64,000 nucleotides of DNA, taken from contig OX457031.1 of NCBI GenBank assembly GCA_949752745.1, positions 25,248,081-25,312,080 of the forward strand, in the 5' to 3' direction. The DNA comes from Protula sp. h YS-2021 (Eukaryota; Annelida; Polychaeta; Sabellida; Serpulidae). A model generated the notes under the pieces. That model had not been told where the DNA came from. It saw nothing but the letters and a program-made list of their open reading frames with translations, and ran no database searches. Position 1 is the first letter of the stretch; each line of letters starts with the position of its first letter. Of this stretch, positions 10,201-20,554 are shown one piece after another. A program made the translations under genes and the position numbers.

Positions 10201-13200
10201 TGATCCATACAGACGGTTCAGGACTGGTTCTTTCTTTTCTTTCTTTTTTTAATCAAACAGTGAACACGTCTTTCTGTTTGCAGCTTAAATACCTATATTC
10301 AAAGCAGAACCGACATTTGCCCGAAGTTTTTTACAATGACTGTAATGGATTTCGAACACTTCCTTTATCAGCGCGTGATTTTGGTGATTTTTACTGACTT
10401 TCTTCCTAGATGTAAGTGTTTTATCATTAATACTGTTTTCTTTCAGTTGTCATTATCAATAAAGATTTGAGATACTGTAGATTGAGTGACAATTCCGATA
10501 ACGAGTGAATTAAGCGACATATGTATTTATCGAACTTTGGTGTTATCACTTGCGATAAGAAAATGTTTGTTTAAGACTCGATATTTAACACTTGACAAGC
10601 CTTTGGCTTGCAAGGGTTATATGAATTTGTGCGAGCAAAATTCGTCCTTTTTTTTTCTTCTTGACAGTTTTTCCGATTTTTTGTGTCTTCTTCTTCTCTG
10701 ACATTATGGGCCCTACGACCATGAAACTTGGGACTTATGAAGAGCTTGATCTGAACATGTGCATGTCACTTTTTATTTTCGTCTTTGATTTCGTTTATTT
10801 TGTTAAAACGCCATGTGAAAAGAGTGTATTTTTTGCAAGTAAATGCGTAGCATTTAACCCACATCACACACAGTTGCTCAGTGAGCTTTGTGCGAGCTCT
10901 CACTGCGTAAATAGATAACACGGCGTATAGCTGTCAATAAAACCTTAAGTCAACAGAAACCAAACTACTCGGCTTATAAGACGTATTCAAGCTGCGTTGT
11001 TTGCAATATATTATTCAAGAAATAACCCATTGAAGAAAGTATTTGTGCGTTTTAATTTTTGTCAAGTGTTTAACATTTCGCTAGCGAAGTGAGGTTCTAG
11101 TCTTATATGATGTGCCTCTCACTTTTAGGGGCCATCTATAAAATACGCAAGCAAGAAGGGGAGTTGGGGAGGACGTCAGAGGATGTGCATACTCTAGTTT
11201 TGTACACAATTCTGCGTACGGAATGGGTGGTGGTAGCGACGTCAGAAATTTTTGCGTACGTACTTTACGGCGGCCTCCTTCAAACGGTTTTAAGAAAGCA
11301 TCGCTTTTTCCAACGACAATTTAAAAAACAAATAGCGGCTTCCTGACAAATAAACAAAGAAACTTACTTCCTGTTTGAAAATCACAGTTCCTTGTACATC
11401 ATTAGTTGTACTACTTCCATCATTGTTAGGCTTCACCAGACATTCTGCCGCTTTTCTCTCACAAAACCCTATTAAGAAAGCGTAATAATTAAATGAGAAA
11501 AGTAATCTGTAGCCCACCTTAATGATAGTTCGAAAACAAAAAAATGTTCAATTTTCGTGCCCGCAAATAAATCATAGCTGACGATGGATTTCGCCAACGC
11601 TAGAAAACTATCATCCATATTTTTCTCCTTATATATAACTGCATAGATTTGGATATTCTTGAACTTTGGGGATGGAGCTCCGATTCTTGACAATTTTCCT
11701 AACTGCCTTGCGCTTCCGCATGGATAATTTACTCCCTAGATGTCACTTTTCATTCTGATGGTCGCAAGATGGAAGCTTTTTATTATTGTTACGAAAGCAT
11801 TCGCGCCCGCTGATGATGCAATCCCCGCGGAATAAGAAAACCAATAAAGGAAAAAGGGAGAAAATGTAGCTATAGTTTCCGGCCAATATCCTTGTGATGT
11901 CTACTGCATTTGAGAGTTGAAGCCAGTGATCAGTAGCCTCCTTGTTTTTGCAGTGGTGTCTGCGCTTTCAAGCAATACTACTTGAGCCAAATGGCATAAA
12001 TTAATTTACGCAGGACATCGTTTATCAATTCCAAAAATAAACTCGGCCGTTACTTGCCGTTAGAGCAGAAACTCGTGCGATTGAGTACCTGGTATACCTT
12101 TGTGGCGTACAGACACCAGTGCAGGGTCTCTGGAAGGAAGATCTATCAGAAGTCCTTCCTGTCATCTTGAGTCTCATCGCCCCGAGATTTGGCGGGAGTG
12201 CGTCCACAACACAATTTGAGTTTCAGAATTTCACTGTTTCTTCCGCTTTAGCATTTCATACAAGCAGAAGGAGCTTTTATCTCGACGCTATTCCTAGAAC
12301 CAGGAAGTGCCGGGTTGCGGAAAAAATCAGCAGCTGAACTGTGGGAGCGTTGCCGCTCTTTTTTAAAAGCATAAGGCCTCGGACCACAATTAATTTATTT
12401 ATTTTTCTTTATAACATATCAAAATTTGACACCTTCCCTACATCTGGAACAGCAAACATGAACATGTGTCTATATATACTGACCCTCCACATGAACAAAA
12501 ATAGCAAGAAATATAGGGCATGACCATTTACTTTTCGAGATATTTTTGTATAAAGACTGGTACCCTCGAAAAGCGCCCCATCAACGTTATTTTCATTAAA
12601 AATTTGTCAATTTTCATTTCTCTATTTTTTCCAGGCCAATGAAGTTACACAAAAATAATCGAAAATCAGCACCATTTGCTGCGCAACTACCGCTTTGCAG
12701 TCTTTCGTTTGTTTATCAACTAAGATGGAGTTAAACAATTTAATTGTGGTCCGATTCCATTACTAAGTGGCTCAACGCAGGGCGAAACAAGGAGCAAGCA
12801 GGCAGTCAAACCTTACTTCTGACAGACAAATACTTGGAGCTCGGACTTCTTGTAAATCTGGAGAAGTTACTTATAGAGCCAAAGCAGGTACTCGTGTTTC
12901 TCGGAAATGAGTTTAATTTCATGAAAGACGTCATTCGCCCGACGATAAATTTTCTGGTGAAAATAAAAAGCCTGGTAGCAGCAGGGCTATGAGACGGCTG
13001 CCTGTCATTGCAGTGCGCTGGGATCCTGATTCTTGTAGCTACGGACTAAACGGTGCGACTGGACAGGTTGCAATCCGGTCACTGTCAGAGAGTAGTAAAA
13101 TAACAGTACAGGCATTCCGTTGCTGCGCCATCCTAGTTATACAGACTGAAGAAGCCAGAGTGGAACTGGTAGCGGCTCCTCAATCCCAGATGCAGACGGA

Positions 13201-16200
13201 TGCGTCGCATGCAGGTGGGGAGTTTTCTTCGAAGAGCAGTTGTTTTAAGGTCAACGGTCATCCGAGTGGCAAGGTACACACATCAGTGTATTGAAAATCC
13301 TAGCCTTGAAGCATTGCCTTACCCTGCTTTGGGGCAAGCTGGCGTTTCGGGCAGTATCGTGCTTGATAGAAAAACCACGGTCAGCTACATGCACAAGCAA
13401 GGAGTAAAATGCTCTAAGCTAATGGTGGTGATGTGGGAATTGTGGCTTCTAGTAAATTCAAGGGTCATAACATTGTTAACATAAACATATAGAGGGGCGA
13501 TTCAACGTGCCCCGCAAACATGCCATCAAGACTGGGGCAGGTGTTGCCGGCGGAGTGGAGAGTTAACTCATCCACGGACCGCCTTTCATTCATGTTCTGC
13601 GTAGCCAGAGAACAGCCACGGTCTTGACTATTTACGCAAATGGAAGCGCCGCTGTGTCACTGTGGTGACATAGTGGGAACGGTGACTCACGGACGTTTGG
13701 GTCTTTGCTACATAACAAGATCTCAGCGCGAAGAAGTGCAACCCCGAGCCAGGGCCGAGAAATGGTCCAAAAAGTTCGTCAAAAGGAAGGAAGAGAGAAT
13801 GCCCACAGCCGTGCGTATGAAGTCGCAAGGCAGCTGGACAGGATGGGAAGGTGTGCGGGGCCAAGAAACTCTCGTGGCGTGAGATGTGGATGATGGAAAC
13901 GGAAGGCTGCGTTTTGCAATCAGATCTGTTTACGGCGCTGCCCACGGCGAGCAACCTCCACGCGTGGAACATGAGAGACGACCCAGCCTGCAGTCTGTGT
14001 GGCCAGAGGGCAAACCTGCAACATGTTCTATGTGCGTGCGCCGTGGCCTTGGCAGACGGACGATATCGATGGCGTCACGACCAGGTGCTGACAGTATTAG
14101 TGGAAGCCTTGGGTGTGGCAAGACGGCGCAAGAGCAAGCAGCATGATGCCCCGAAGTTTGCAGCCATTGTCAGAGCGACCAGCAGAAAACCGGGCCAACC
14201 AAAGCGGATGGAGCTAACACCAGTGCTAGTGGTATCCTGTTCATGGCTAGTGATTGACAACTACTGGTGGACCTGAGGAGACAAGTGAAATTCCCCGAAT
14301 AGAAAGTTGTGATCAATTCCATGTTACTGTTTTCCAGACGGACAAAACCTGCGTTATGATCGAACTGATAGTGCCGTGGGAAGGCAGAATAGATGAGACC
14401 TATGGTTGCCGGGATACAAGATAGAGGACCTGGTGTTTCCGGTGGAGATTGGCTGCCGCGGATTCCCAGTCTGGCGCGCATTCAAGATGCTAGGCGTGAA
14501 AGGAAGAGAGAGATGCAACACCATTGGTGAAGCTGGCAAGAAGGCAGAGATGTCCTCCCTATGGATACGGAACTGAGGAGAACAGCGAAGACGCCCTCCA
14601 GATCATCACTGCATCTGATCAACCCAGTTGCCCCATTCTCTCAAGACTGTCACTGCACTGGAGGGGCGAACCAGCCAAGTTAAAGCCGGTGAGTGTGCGG
14701 CACCCAGAGCCGTTGACACACAAGCCACGATGGAGCATTGCGCCCACAGCACAGGAGATAGAAAGGGTCGAAATCAAGCCGAGCATTTCTTTGTACAACA
14801 AGAACTCGCTGAGGGGCGGCGCCGCCATCGCGCTTCCCAGAGATAAGCAGTCCACTTGCAGTAATCTGCTCTCTGGCGTCGGTGTAATCCAACGACAGCT
14901 ATGAGTCATTTTTATCCAAAGAAACAAGCTTTCGTCTTGTAAGTTGTAGCTGACACTCAGGTACATGACACTCAGGAAAAAGTTTTCAAGAATCGGAACA
15001 TGCAATTATGTGTGGTTACGGGCGAGGACTGAGATGGATGATACTTTTGTAGCGTCGGTTATCCGTCCCTCATAGAGATGGGACTGTGAACTGTTACTGT
15101 GTAAATGCGCTTAGAGCTATTTTTAGAGTAAGCGCAATATAAATGTATTGCAATAATAATAATAATGGGTTCATGCGATTTGGCGACTTTGAAAGAAACT
15201 ATGAGCAATGAGACCCGAATCTTCGATTCGGATATTAAATTATAAAGGAAAAAGAAAGAGAAGAAAAAGCAAACAATTTTCTTCTACTAGAATGAACGAT
15301 TAGTAAGGAACATTGTAGCCAGCTGTGACATGGTACTTAATTCAGTTTTTATTAATATTTATAGGGATAAAATGCACATAAATAGTTGAATTATTTCGAG
15401 ATACTTTAAATTCAATAAAATAACCAAAGCTTGAGAAGTTGGCGTTGGTTCCAGCTGTGATAAAGCGTATAAGTCAATGGAGTGTTATCGAAAGGTCTCT
15501 TGAACTGTTTCGGTTTCGCTCAGAAAATGGATACATGTTTTAAAAAGGCACGTAGAAAACCATATGTTGAATAATTGCGAAAAATGGCGTTAAATCGATA
15601 AATAATATTCTATTTGTTTCTTTGGAAGGATATACGGACAAAATGTATTGGAGACAATTCAGCCAAATCCACATATGGAATGGTAACTTCGTCAGCAATC
15701 TTCACCAGACATATGTTCATTACGTGGTAAAACATGTTTTAAGGGATGGCCGATAGATTTCTATGGGAGATAATTTTGAATTCCGTTCTGGCTGATCTAA
15801 CCCACTGCATTCACTTATCATTCTAAATAATAAATAGGAACAAAAGTATAAAAACTACTTTCACATGGGCTGTCCTATAGTTAAAAAAAAATAGCTGGCT
15901 ACTCACATTTAAAGGCAATATAATGACATCAGTGTATTGTTGCTTCTGTTGTTTACAGCATATTTGGTAAAAGCCCAAATAATATACTAATATTGTCATA
16001 AACCAATTGATTAAGCCGTGTTGCAATACAGGCAAGATTTAAAGACAAAAATAAGTTTATTTCTTTTAAAGTTTGAAGTAAAGTAGGGGAAGATATAACT
16101 GACAGATGTATAACCGACCGATATAAATTATTTTGCAGCCAATTGAAGGGATAAATGTTAAGAATAAACTTTCCTGGTTGTTTTGGGGCTATAAACTCTG

Positions 16201-17838
16201 AGCTCGGCGTTGATCTCTCCACCATAACCCCCTACCCCCTCCATGTTTGAGAAAATTGTTTTCTTTGGAATTTTGACCTTGACCCTCACCTCATCAGCAA
16301 CATTCCCTCTCCCTACACCAAATAGCTACGGGAGAGTTGCCCAGAAGCATTGTTCCAGCAACACATTTCCTTAAAGCATCCAGAAAGAGGTTTTGCCACA
16401 TCACTTTAAAAATTACTTTTTACTGACATGAAAACACAATGCATGTTTCCACCGCACTTGTCTTAACAAAGCTTGTCATCATGTGGTTGAAAAATAAAAT
16501 AATAAATTTAAAAAATCATCATATGCAAACATATCCTACTAACTACATTTTATCGCGTGTTGCATACGTATTGCATTGATTATGGGAGTCATTTGTCAGC
16601 ATTTCTTTGAGAAATCAAAACTAATGAGACCAGGTGATTACCATCAAACAGCACAAATGTAGTTAGGATACTTCATCAACACATTTTATCCTGAAATCGA
16701 ATACAGAATTAAAATAAGCGATTACGAGTTAACATAGCAAGGTCAGTGAATGGGTTATCGTCTAAACATGTATTCTTCTTTATACATGAACATCCCAAGA
16801 GCAAATCAACCAATCAGCTGCAAAGGATTTCCCCTGACAACGAAATTGTTTGGGTGCAGAAATGCATTTTTTATTACTCTTTAACGACATGTTATAAGGA
16901 ATTTATCCCCACACATTAACGTTTTTCACATTTGTTCATATTTCGAGGGGAGCAAATATATGAGAATCCAGGTACTGGAACATAGTTTTGCGAAACATCC
17001 ATAAAATGGTATTTACAAATGTACAATTTCATCAGGCTACTTAATTAGGTAATTGTACCATGAAAGATGGCTTATTAAATCCACCTAGGGGGAGGGGGGT
17101 AGGGTGGGCGTGCCGCTCACGTACAAAATTGTTACAATGAGTGTCCATGACTTTTTAAAACGGCCCCTAAGCGCTGCTACCGTACCAAGTTTGAAAAATA
17201 ATTCCTTTCTAACCGAACGCAGACATCCTTTAAATTTTACCCCCAAAACGCGGAGTATCAAATTGAATATAGCAACAACCCTTTTCACTAAATTGTACAT
17301 TTCGGAGTACACACGCAGCTGCTCCGTCCTGCAACCGCAGAATGAAAACTAGACAGATGCTTACATGGAGGAGAGTGCATGTGCCCTTTAGGTTGCCCTT
17401 TTGTTTGGCCCGGATGGTAGTTTCGAAAAAAAAACCTTTTTTGAGGGATACATCGGGTACTGAATGAAAATTACTCCCTTTTTAAACAAAAATGACGCTC
17501 GCACGAAGTGCGTCTGGCCCCAAAATTACCCCCTCCTTTCCCCTGACACATATATAGTACGTGCCATCCCTCCCCTCTACCCTCACATCCACTCCTCCCC
17601 CCCCCCCCCCCCCCTGCGCAGAGATAAATTGGCGCTCAGTATAAAAACAAGGTGCTTTCCAGGAATGCGGCCTGGAATACCTGTTCCTGCACATTGGCAC
17701 ACTCCATAAACAATAAGACTGCATTTTTGAAACCTTCTTTCGTGTGCTAAGAAAGTCAAAACAATCGATCTAAAGCGATGAAGCAGACTTACCGATTGCG
17801 AACAAATTGAATATCAATATCCACCAGCAATTATCCAT
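6017..17838 (-). CDS. SOD3: Extracellular Cu/Zn superoxide dismutase with signal peptide and hydrophobic C-terminal tail
   Basis: Five exons join in phase (17838-17793, 11468-11368, 7511-7327, 6927-6810, 6193-6017) into 208 aa. All introns are GT-AG. The enzyme turns superoxide into peroxide and oxygen. Exon 1 encodes a signal peptide (MDNCWWILIFNLFAIG). The core has the copper ligands in HGFHIH, the bridging His in GGHYDP, zinc ligands in THGDQ and RHAGDLGN, a last copper His in GRAIVVH, the disulfide cysteines (DGCTSAGG and RISCC) and the active-site Arg (GAGPRIS). A hydrophobic tail (LLFGLLIVFYGYI) follows the usual C-terminus and suggests a GPI or transmembrane anchor. The family is certain; the gene symbol is by analogy with secreted vertebrate SOD. 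Confidence 0.93.
6810..6927 (-). CDS. SOD exon 4
   Basis: The exon encodes HAGDLGNVEEDPDG through NVIGRAIV. Acceptor CTCTTCCAG, donor GTACGT. It completes the split Arg codon from exon 3. Confidence 0.92.
7164..7255. repeat. (GATA)n microsatellite with GACA tail
   Basis: About 17 uninterrupted GATA units pass into GACA/GAGACA units, in the SOD intron between exons 3 and 4. Confidence 0.95.
7327..7511 (-). CDS. SOD exon 3
   Basis: The exon encodes the metal-binding core: LTGFNTTDEHTKHGFHIHQE, then GCTSAGGHYDPDNNTHGDQ. Acceptor ATTTTAG, donor GTAGTC; it ends in phase 2. Confidence 0.93.
7553..9349. repeat. 35-bp minisatellite in SOD intron 2, about 50 copies
   Basis: The unit reads GGTGACGCGAATAGGGATAT then CTCACAAGGTACAGA. 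The array is regular to about 8960 and then decays. Each unit carries the palindrome GATATC. Variant units recur in blocks: copies with CCGAGATGACGCGAAC start at 7728, 8151 and 8506, giving higher-order periods of 423 and 355 bp (12 and 10 units). Short minus-strand ORFs inside only reflect stop-free phases of the unit. Confidence 0.95.
9641..9934 (+). CDS. Small basic ORF nested in SOD intron (hypothetical, 97 aa)
   Basis: The frame is open from 9530 to TAA at 9934; the third in-frame ATG, at 9641 in AAAATGA context, gives 97 aa (ATGs at 9587 and 9593 are also possible). The region is richer in G+C than its surroundings. The product is basic and rich in Arg, Ser, Pro and Tyr (RRWSAVYNGLGPYVESLLPP near the middle, SPVSGPRRGSS near the end). 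The second half could also be a terminal exon starting after CATTTCAAG. AATAAA follows at about 10168. No family is recognised; the mix is like small microtubule-inner or sperm proteins, but that is only a resemblance. Confidence 0.4.
   Translation: MNKVELQMATNSVRSFQGRRWSAVYNGLGPYVESLLPPQSRGSFFRTEDLRRYTSLTVPPKAYQESSPDSLPRQTSPVSGPRRGSSAVGLGHRRYLQ
10586..11100 (+). mobile_element. Non-autonomous Helentron-like element, family A copy 1
   Basis: The 5' end TTAACACTTGACAAG is mirrored near the 3' end by TTTGTCAAGTGTTTAAC. The palindrome TTCGCTAGCGAA then GTGAGGTTCTAG and T closes it. A second full-length relative lies at 46855-47524. It is inserted in an SOD intron and has no coding capacity. Confidence 0.7.
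11368..11468 (-). CDS. SOD exon 2
   Basis: The exon encodes AAECLVKPNNDG and then DVQGTVIFKQE, the first strands of the SOD barrel. Acceptor CTTAATAG, donor GTAAGT. The phase fits exons 1 and 3. Confidence 0.88.
11469..12379. other. SOD intron 1, nothing recognised
   Basis: No exon with flanking splice sites and no repeat family was recognised. Weak ORFs near 12.1-12.3 kb may be eroded DIRS sequence. Confidence 0.4.
12380..12753. mobile_element. MITE with 14-bp terminal inverted repeats
   Basis: CGGACCACAATTAA at 12380 is matched by its exact reverse complement at 12740-12753. The 374-bp interior is AT-rich and non-coding. DIRS-like coding sequence starts right after the right end. Confidence 0.6.
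12754..13590 (+). pseudogene. DIRS-type retrotransposon RT/RNase H remnant
   Basis: Fragments in shifting frames match the DIRS order. First comes the end of the RT palm and thumb (ITKWLNAGRNKEQA ... LGLLVNLEKLLIEPKQVLVF), then RNase H pieces (QTDASHAGGEF; HTSVYIENPSLEAL; VLDRKTTVSYMHKQG), then the linker (MPSRLGQVLPAEW). At least two frameshifts and several stops are present. The RT YxDD site is not kept: WSDSITKW stands where YLDDW is expected. It lies in an SOD intron, antisense to that gene. Confidence 0.75.
13620..14590 (+). pseudogene. LINE (non-LTR) ORF2 C-terminal remnant
   Basis: The core reads LFTALPTASNLHAWNMRDDP then ACSLCGQRANLQHVLCACAV then GRYRWRHDQVL, the cysteine-rich segment found after the RT in some invertebrate LINEs. 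Upstream, EERMPTAVRMKSQGSWTGWE is in another frame. Downstream pieces (DRTDSAVG, VFPVEIGCRGFPVWRAFKML) continue the homology across further frameshifts and stops. It is a broken copy, lying directly downstream of the DIRS relic. Confidence 0.7.
14591..15170 (+). repeat. Probable LINE/SINE 3' region with (AAT)n tail
   Basis: The segment ends with GCGCTTAGAGCTATTTTTAG, then AGCGCAATATAAATGTATTG and (AAT)n, a common molluscan retroposon 3' tail. No intact frame remains. Confidence 0.5.
15171..17084. other. SOD intron 1, no feature recognised
   Basis: AT-rich intronic sequence. TTGACCTTGACC occurs near 16273. Small minus-strand ORFs at about 15.8-16.2 kb lack protein character. Confidence 0.4.
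17085..17600. mobile_element. Degenerate MITE, GGGGCAC family
   Basis: TGTCCATGACTTTTTAAAAC and later TACTGAATGAAAATTACTCC match the copies at 22436-22690 and 28896-29180. Long G and C runs mark both ends. Confidence 0.5.
17793..17838 (-). CDS. SOD exon 1 (start codon, signal peptide)
   Basis: ATG at 17838 lies in GAGAAGATGG. Fifteen codons plus one base encode a short hydrophobic leader and end at donor GTAAGT; the leftover G joins exon 2 in frame. The short exon and 6.3-kb intron make this less sure than the core exons. Confidence 0.75.
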
Positions 17839-18404
17839 CTTCTCTAGTTGTTATGATCCTGACGTGCTCAAACGTTTCCTGCAAAGAGCAGTAGATATTC
17901 TTGGCGGTTGTTTCTATTTAAGATTGTAAAGTACGTGTATTCTCAACATTACATGAGCATTTTCCGAGCAGCCAAAGCTTGCCTGAGAACACAATATTGC
18001 TTCTTACGCGAGTATATGGAAGTGAATACCAAGTAAACATAATGCGTTTTACACACCTCGGATAGCAATACCTTCGACTGGGAAAAATTCAAAACGCATG
18101 GCAATACACAGTCATTACCACTCGAAAATGGAATCCAAGTATATCACTAAACAGAAAGTACATTTGGACATCAACCCTAACTCACTCAGTACCATTTATA
18201 TTGCCAATGAAATTTATAATTGGACATATAATTCAGTGAATAAGACTATCTGAAAGTCAAATTTTCTGCCAGCTTCAGTGTTTGCTGAGTACTTTTGGCG
18301 AGTGAAAATGGTGATTCTGCATCGCGGCGCAGACTGCTCGGTTCACATTTAGGTGGCACCCAATGAAACTATATGTTGAAATGCCTCATTGTTTTAACAT
18401 TGCA
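17839..18404. other. 5' flank of SOD (promoter side)
   Basis: Minus-strand promoter region upstream of the SOD start codon. I see no clear TATA box or other core element. Confidence 0.35.
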
Positions 18405-18700
18405 ATGAGATGGCGTACAACCTTTTATTTTTGCCATATGGGACGGCATACCCCTCATTAGCCCCCAACCGGGACTTTATGCCCGGAGGTGGACTACATA
18501 TTTGGGTGTTGTCTATCCGTCTGTCTGTTTGTCCATCCGCCCGCCCGTCATCACGGGCTGTTACTCCCACTATGATAATCAGTTTCCCATGATGTTCGGT
18601 ATATAGGATGACCTGTCATAATCGGCAGGTGCCCGTTGTTTTATTTTGACCTTGACCCAATTTCGGTGTAACAAGGCAGCCATCTTGGATTCCGGCTGTG
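18405..18700. repeat. Interspersed repeat, SINE/Helitron-like
   Basis: The stretch has the look of a dispersed repeat: GGACTTTATGCCCGGAGG (a short inverted repeat), a CCGTCTGTCTGTTTGTCC run, and TTTGACCTTGACCCAATTTC near its end. No second copy is in the window. Confidence 0.3.
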
Positions 18701-18904
18701 CTCTCTGTAAGACTTATTACTGCTCAGTTTTCTGATCCTATTCAAGGTGTTACATGTTTCAAAGATCCACAAAACCAAAGATGATTTCCGAGCTTATCTT
18801 TGTGTATTTCCAGACGACTTAAACATCCTTCTATACTAAATGACAGCTGGCCAGATGGCCAGTTTTAAAATCTGACCACAACCGAATTCAACGTTATCGC
18901 TCTA

Positions 18905-19148
18905 TTATGCCTTTGCTGTGGGCGTGGACCCTATTCATTAATAAAGCTGTGAGCACATACATTTAACCGACAGAACGAGCAAGCAAAAAAAAAGAAGAAG
19001 AAATGGTTTGGGCAAATGCCAAGTTTATATTACATCACTTAAATATGATTTTGATACGCATATGGCAAAATGACGTAACAGTGCCGTACGCCTTAAGGGC
19101 TTAACTTAACAAAGCACAACTTGGCACTAGTAAAATCTAAAATACACC
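18905..19148 (-). repeat. Split direct repeat Y, distal copy
   Basis: It starts TTATGCCTTTGCTGTGGGCG on the plus strand and ends TCTAAAATACACC. It is near-identical to 19601-19843, with one extra A in an A-run. Confidence 0.9.
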
Positions 19149-19287
19149 TACAATAACTAATATATTACCGTGATAAAAACAGGAAGGATGCAGTTAAAAT
19201 AAAACAATAAGAATAATAATACAATGAGAACACTTATTTAGATAAAAGGATCAAGATGCTTTAAGCGGGGTGGGTGGGAGTGGAAAG

Positions 19288-19600
19288 CAAAAAGCAGAGC
19301 AAAGCGGGCAGGGAGAAGCGCTGTCTCCGCTACCACTAGCAATGTGCGAGTGACGGATTGCCGCCAGGCCCACGCGAAGCTATGGATGGAAATCGTGGGC
19401 TTGGCTGTGATTGGGTAGAGTCGCATGGAAAAGCTTAAATTTTGAAGTAATTAGCGGTCTGACAAAAAGAAGAAGGCGCTACCGTTAAAGATAAAGAGAA
19501 AGTGGTCAGTGCGAGTCGAGAGGGCAGCCGCTAATTAATGGCCCCCCTGCCGATTGCAGAGTCATAAACAAAAATAAATCCTATCTGATTTATTATCCCA
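19288..19600 (-). repeat. Split direct repeat X, internal copy
   Basis: 313 bp, from CAAAAAGCAGAGC to TTATTATCCCA, the same length as the copy at 20540-20852; one T/C difference was seen. Confidence 0.9.
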
Positions 19601-19843
19601 TTATGCCTTTGCTGTGGGCGTGGACCCTATTCATTAATAAAGCTGTGAGCACATACATTTAACCGACAGAACGAGCAAGCAAAAAAAAGAAGAAGAAATA
19701 GTTTGGGCAAATGCCAAGTTTATATTACATCACTTAAATATGATTTTGATACGCATATGGCAAAATGACGTAACAGTGCCGTACGCCTTAAGGGCTTAAC
19801 TTAACAAAGCACAACTTGGCACTAGTAAAATCTAAAATACACC
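19601..19843 (-). repeat. Split direct repeat Y, internal copy
   Basis: It abuts the internal X copy with no extra base and lies 60 bp past the recombinase stop codon. Confidence 0.9.
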
Positions 19844-19903
19844 AAGGAGCCCAAACCAGCTAGAGTAGTGGTAGTGGGGTTATCTATGTAATTGTTACAG
19901 GAG

Positions 19904-20554
19904 TTACTTTCCATGGGGGTGTTTTAAGACATTAGCGCCTAAAACTTTCGCACACTTTGCACGTAACTCGAGTGACGTCTTAGTATAGCGTTCATATGCA
20001 TTTGAAGCCCAGTCCCCTTGGGCCTTGATAACCTCGGTTGGTAAGCCACAGGCCAGGGCAAAGGTGGCTCCACCCCTTCTCAAAGAGTGGCCGCTGTATT
20101 GTTTCGAATCGTAACCCGCTTGTTCCAACAGAGCGGCCAGCGTGTGTGAGAAGGCGCTGTGTGTGAGGGGCAGTGTGGAATCTCCTGATCTGTACGAAAA
20201 CAGGGGCGCTGCAGGTGGTTGTTTAGCTAACACCAGGGATCTGAGGAGGGCCGTAATGGGGCATAAAATAGATCCCTCGATAACAGGCAGCGGAGTAATC
20301 AGTTCCCTGGAAAACGTTTGCATGGTCTTGGTGTGCTTGATACGCAGCAAAGCCGTCTTTCCATCAAAGGTGAAATCTCGGCGGCACAGATCTCGCCTAC
20401 AACAATGGGACGTCTGTGTTCTTGTAAGCAAAGTAGCTTTACGTGCAAACGTGAAGAAACCGACTAAACACGCTGCCCAAAAACACAAATAAAAGCTATC
20501 GGCGAGATCGACGTACTTGTGTAAGTGAATTAAAATATCCAAAAAGCAGAGCAA
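19904..20554 (-). CDS. Tyrosine recombinase, N-terminally incomplete frame
   Basis: The frame is open for 216 codons. It carries the YR catalytic set: R38 in FARKATL, a Lys in RIKHTK, H156 and R159 in GHSLRRGGAT, W182 in GDWASN and a nucleophile Tyr at Y190 (YERYT). The order and the Trp in place of the second His are typical of Crypton and DIRS/Ngaro recombinases, which insert circular DNA. There is no early ATG: the frame opens inside repeat X and is closed by a stop just upstream, so the N-terminal DNA-binding part must come from an upstream exon or has been lost. The adjacent frame in X holds an ATG ORF (20678 leftwards) with a possible donor, GTACGT, after ACACAA near 20515. Confidence 0.85.
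   Translation of the reverse strand: MLCFLDILIHLHKYVDLADSFYLCFWAACLVGFFTFARKATLLTRTQTSHCCRRDLCRRDFTFDGKTALLRIKHTKTMQTFSRELITPLPVIEGSILCPITALLRSLVLAKQPPAAPLFSYRSGDSTLPLTHSAFSHTLAALLEQAGYDSKQYSGHSLRRGGATFALACGLPTEVIKAQGDWASNAYERYTKTSLELRAKCAKVLGANVLKHPHGK

Noticed and set aside
13928..14260. Minus-strand ORFs of 60-100 codons over the LINE relic
   Set aside because: They are antisense shadows of a GC-rich LINE segment.
20142..20492. Plus-strand 116-codon ORF
   Set aside because: It is antisense to the tyrosine recombinase, whose catalytic motifs are on the minus strand.
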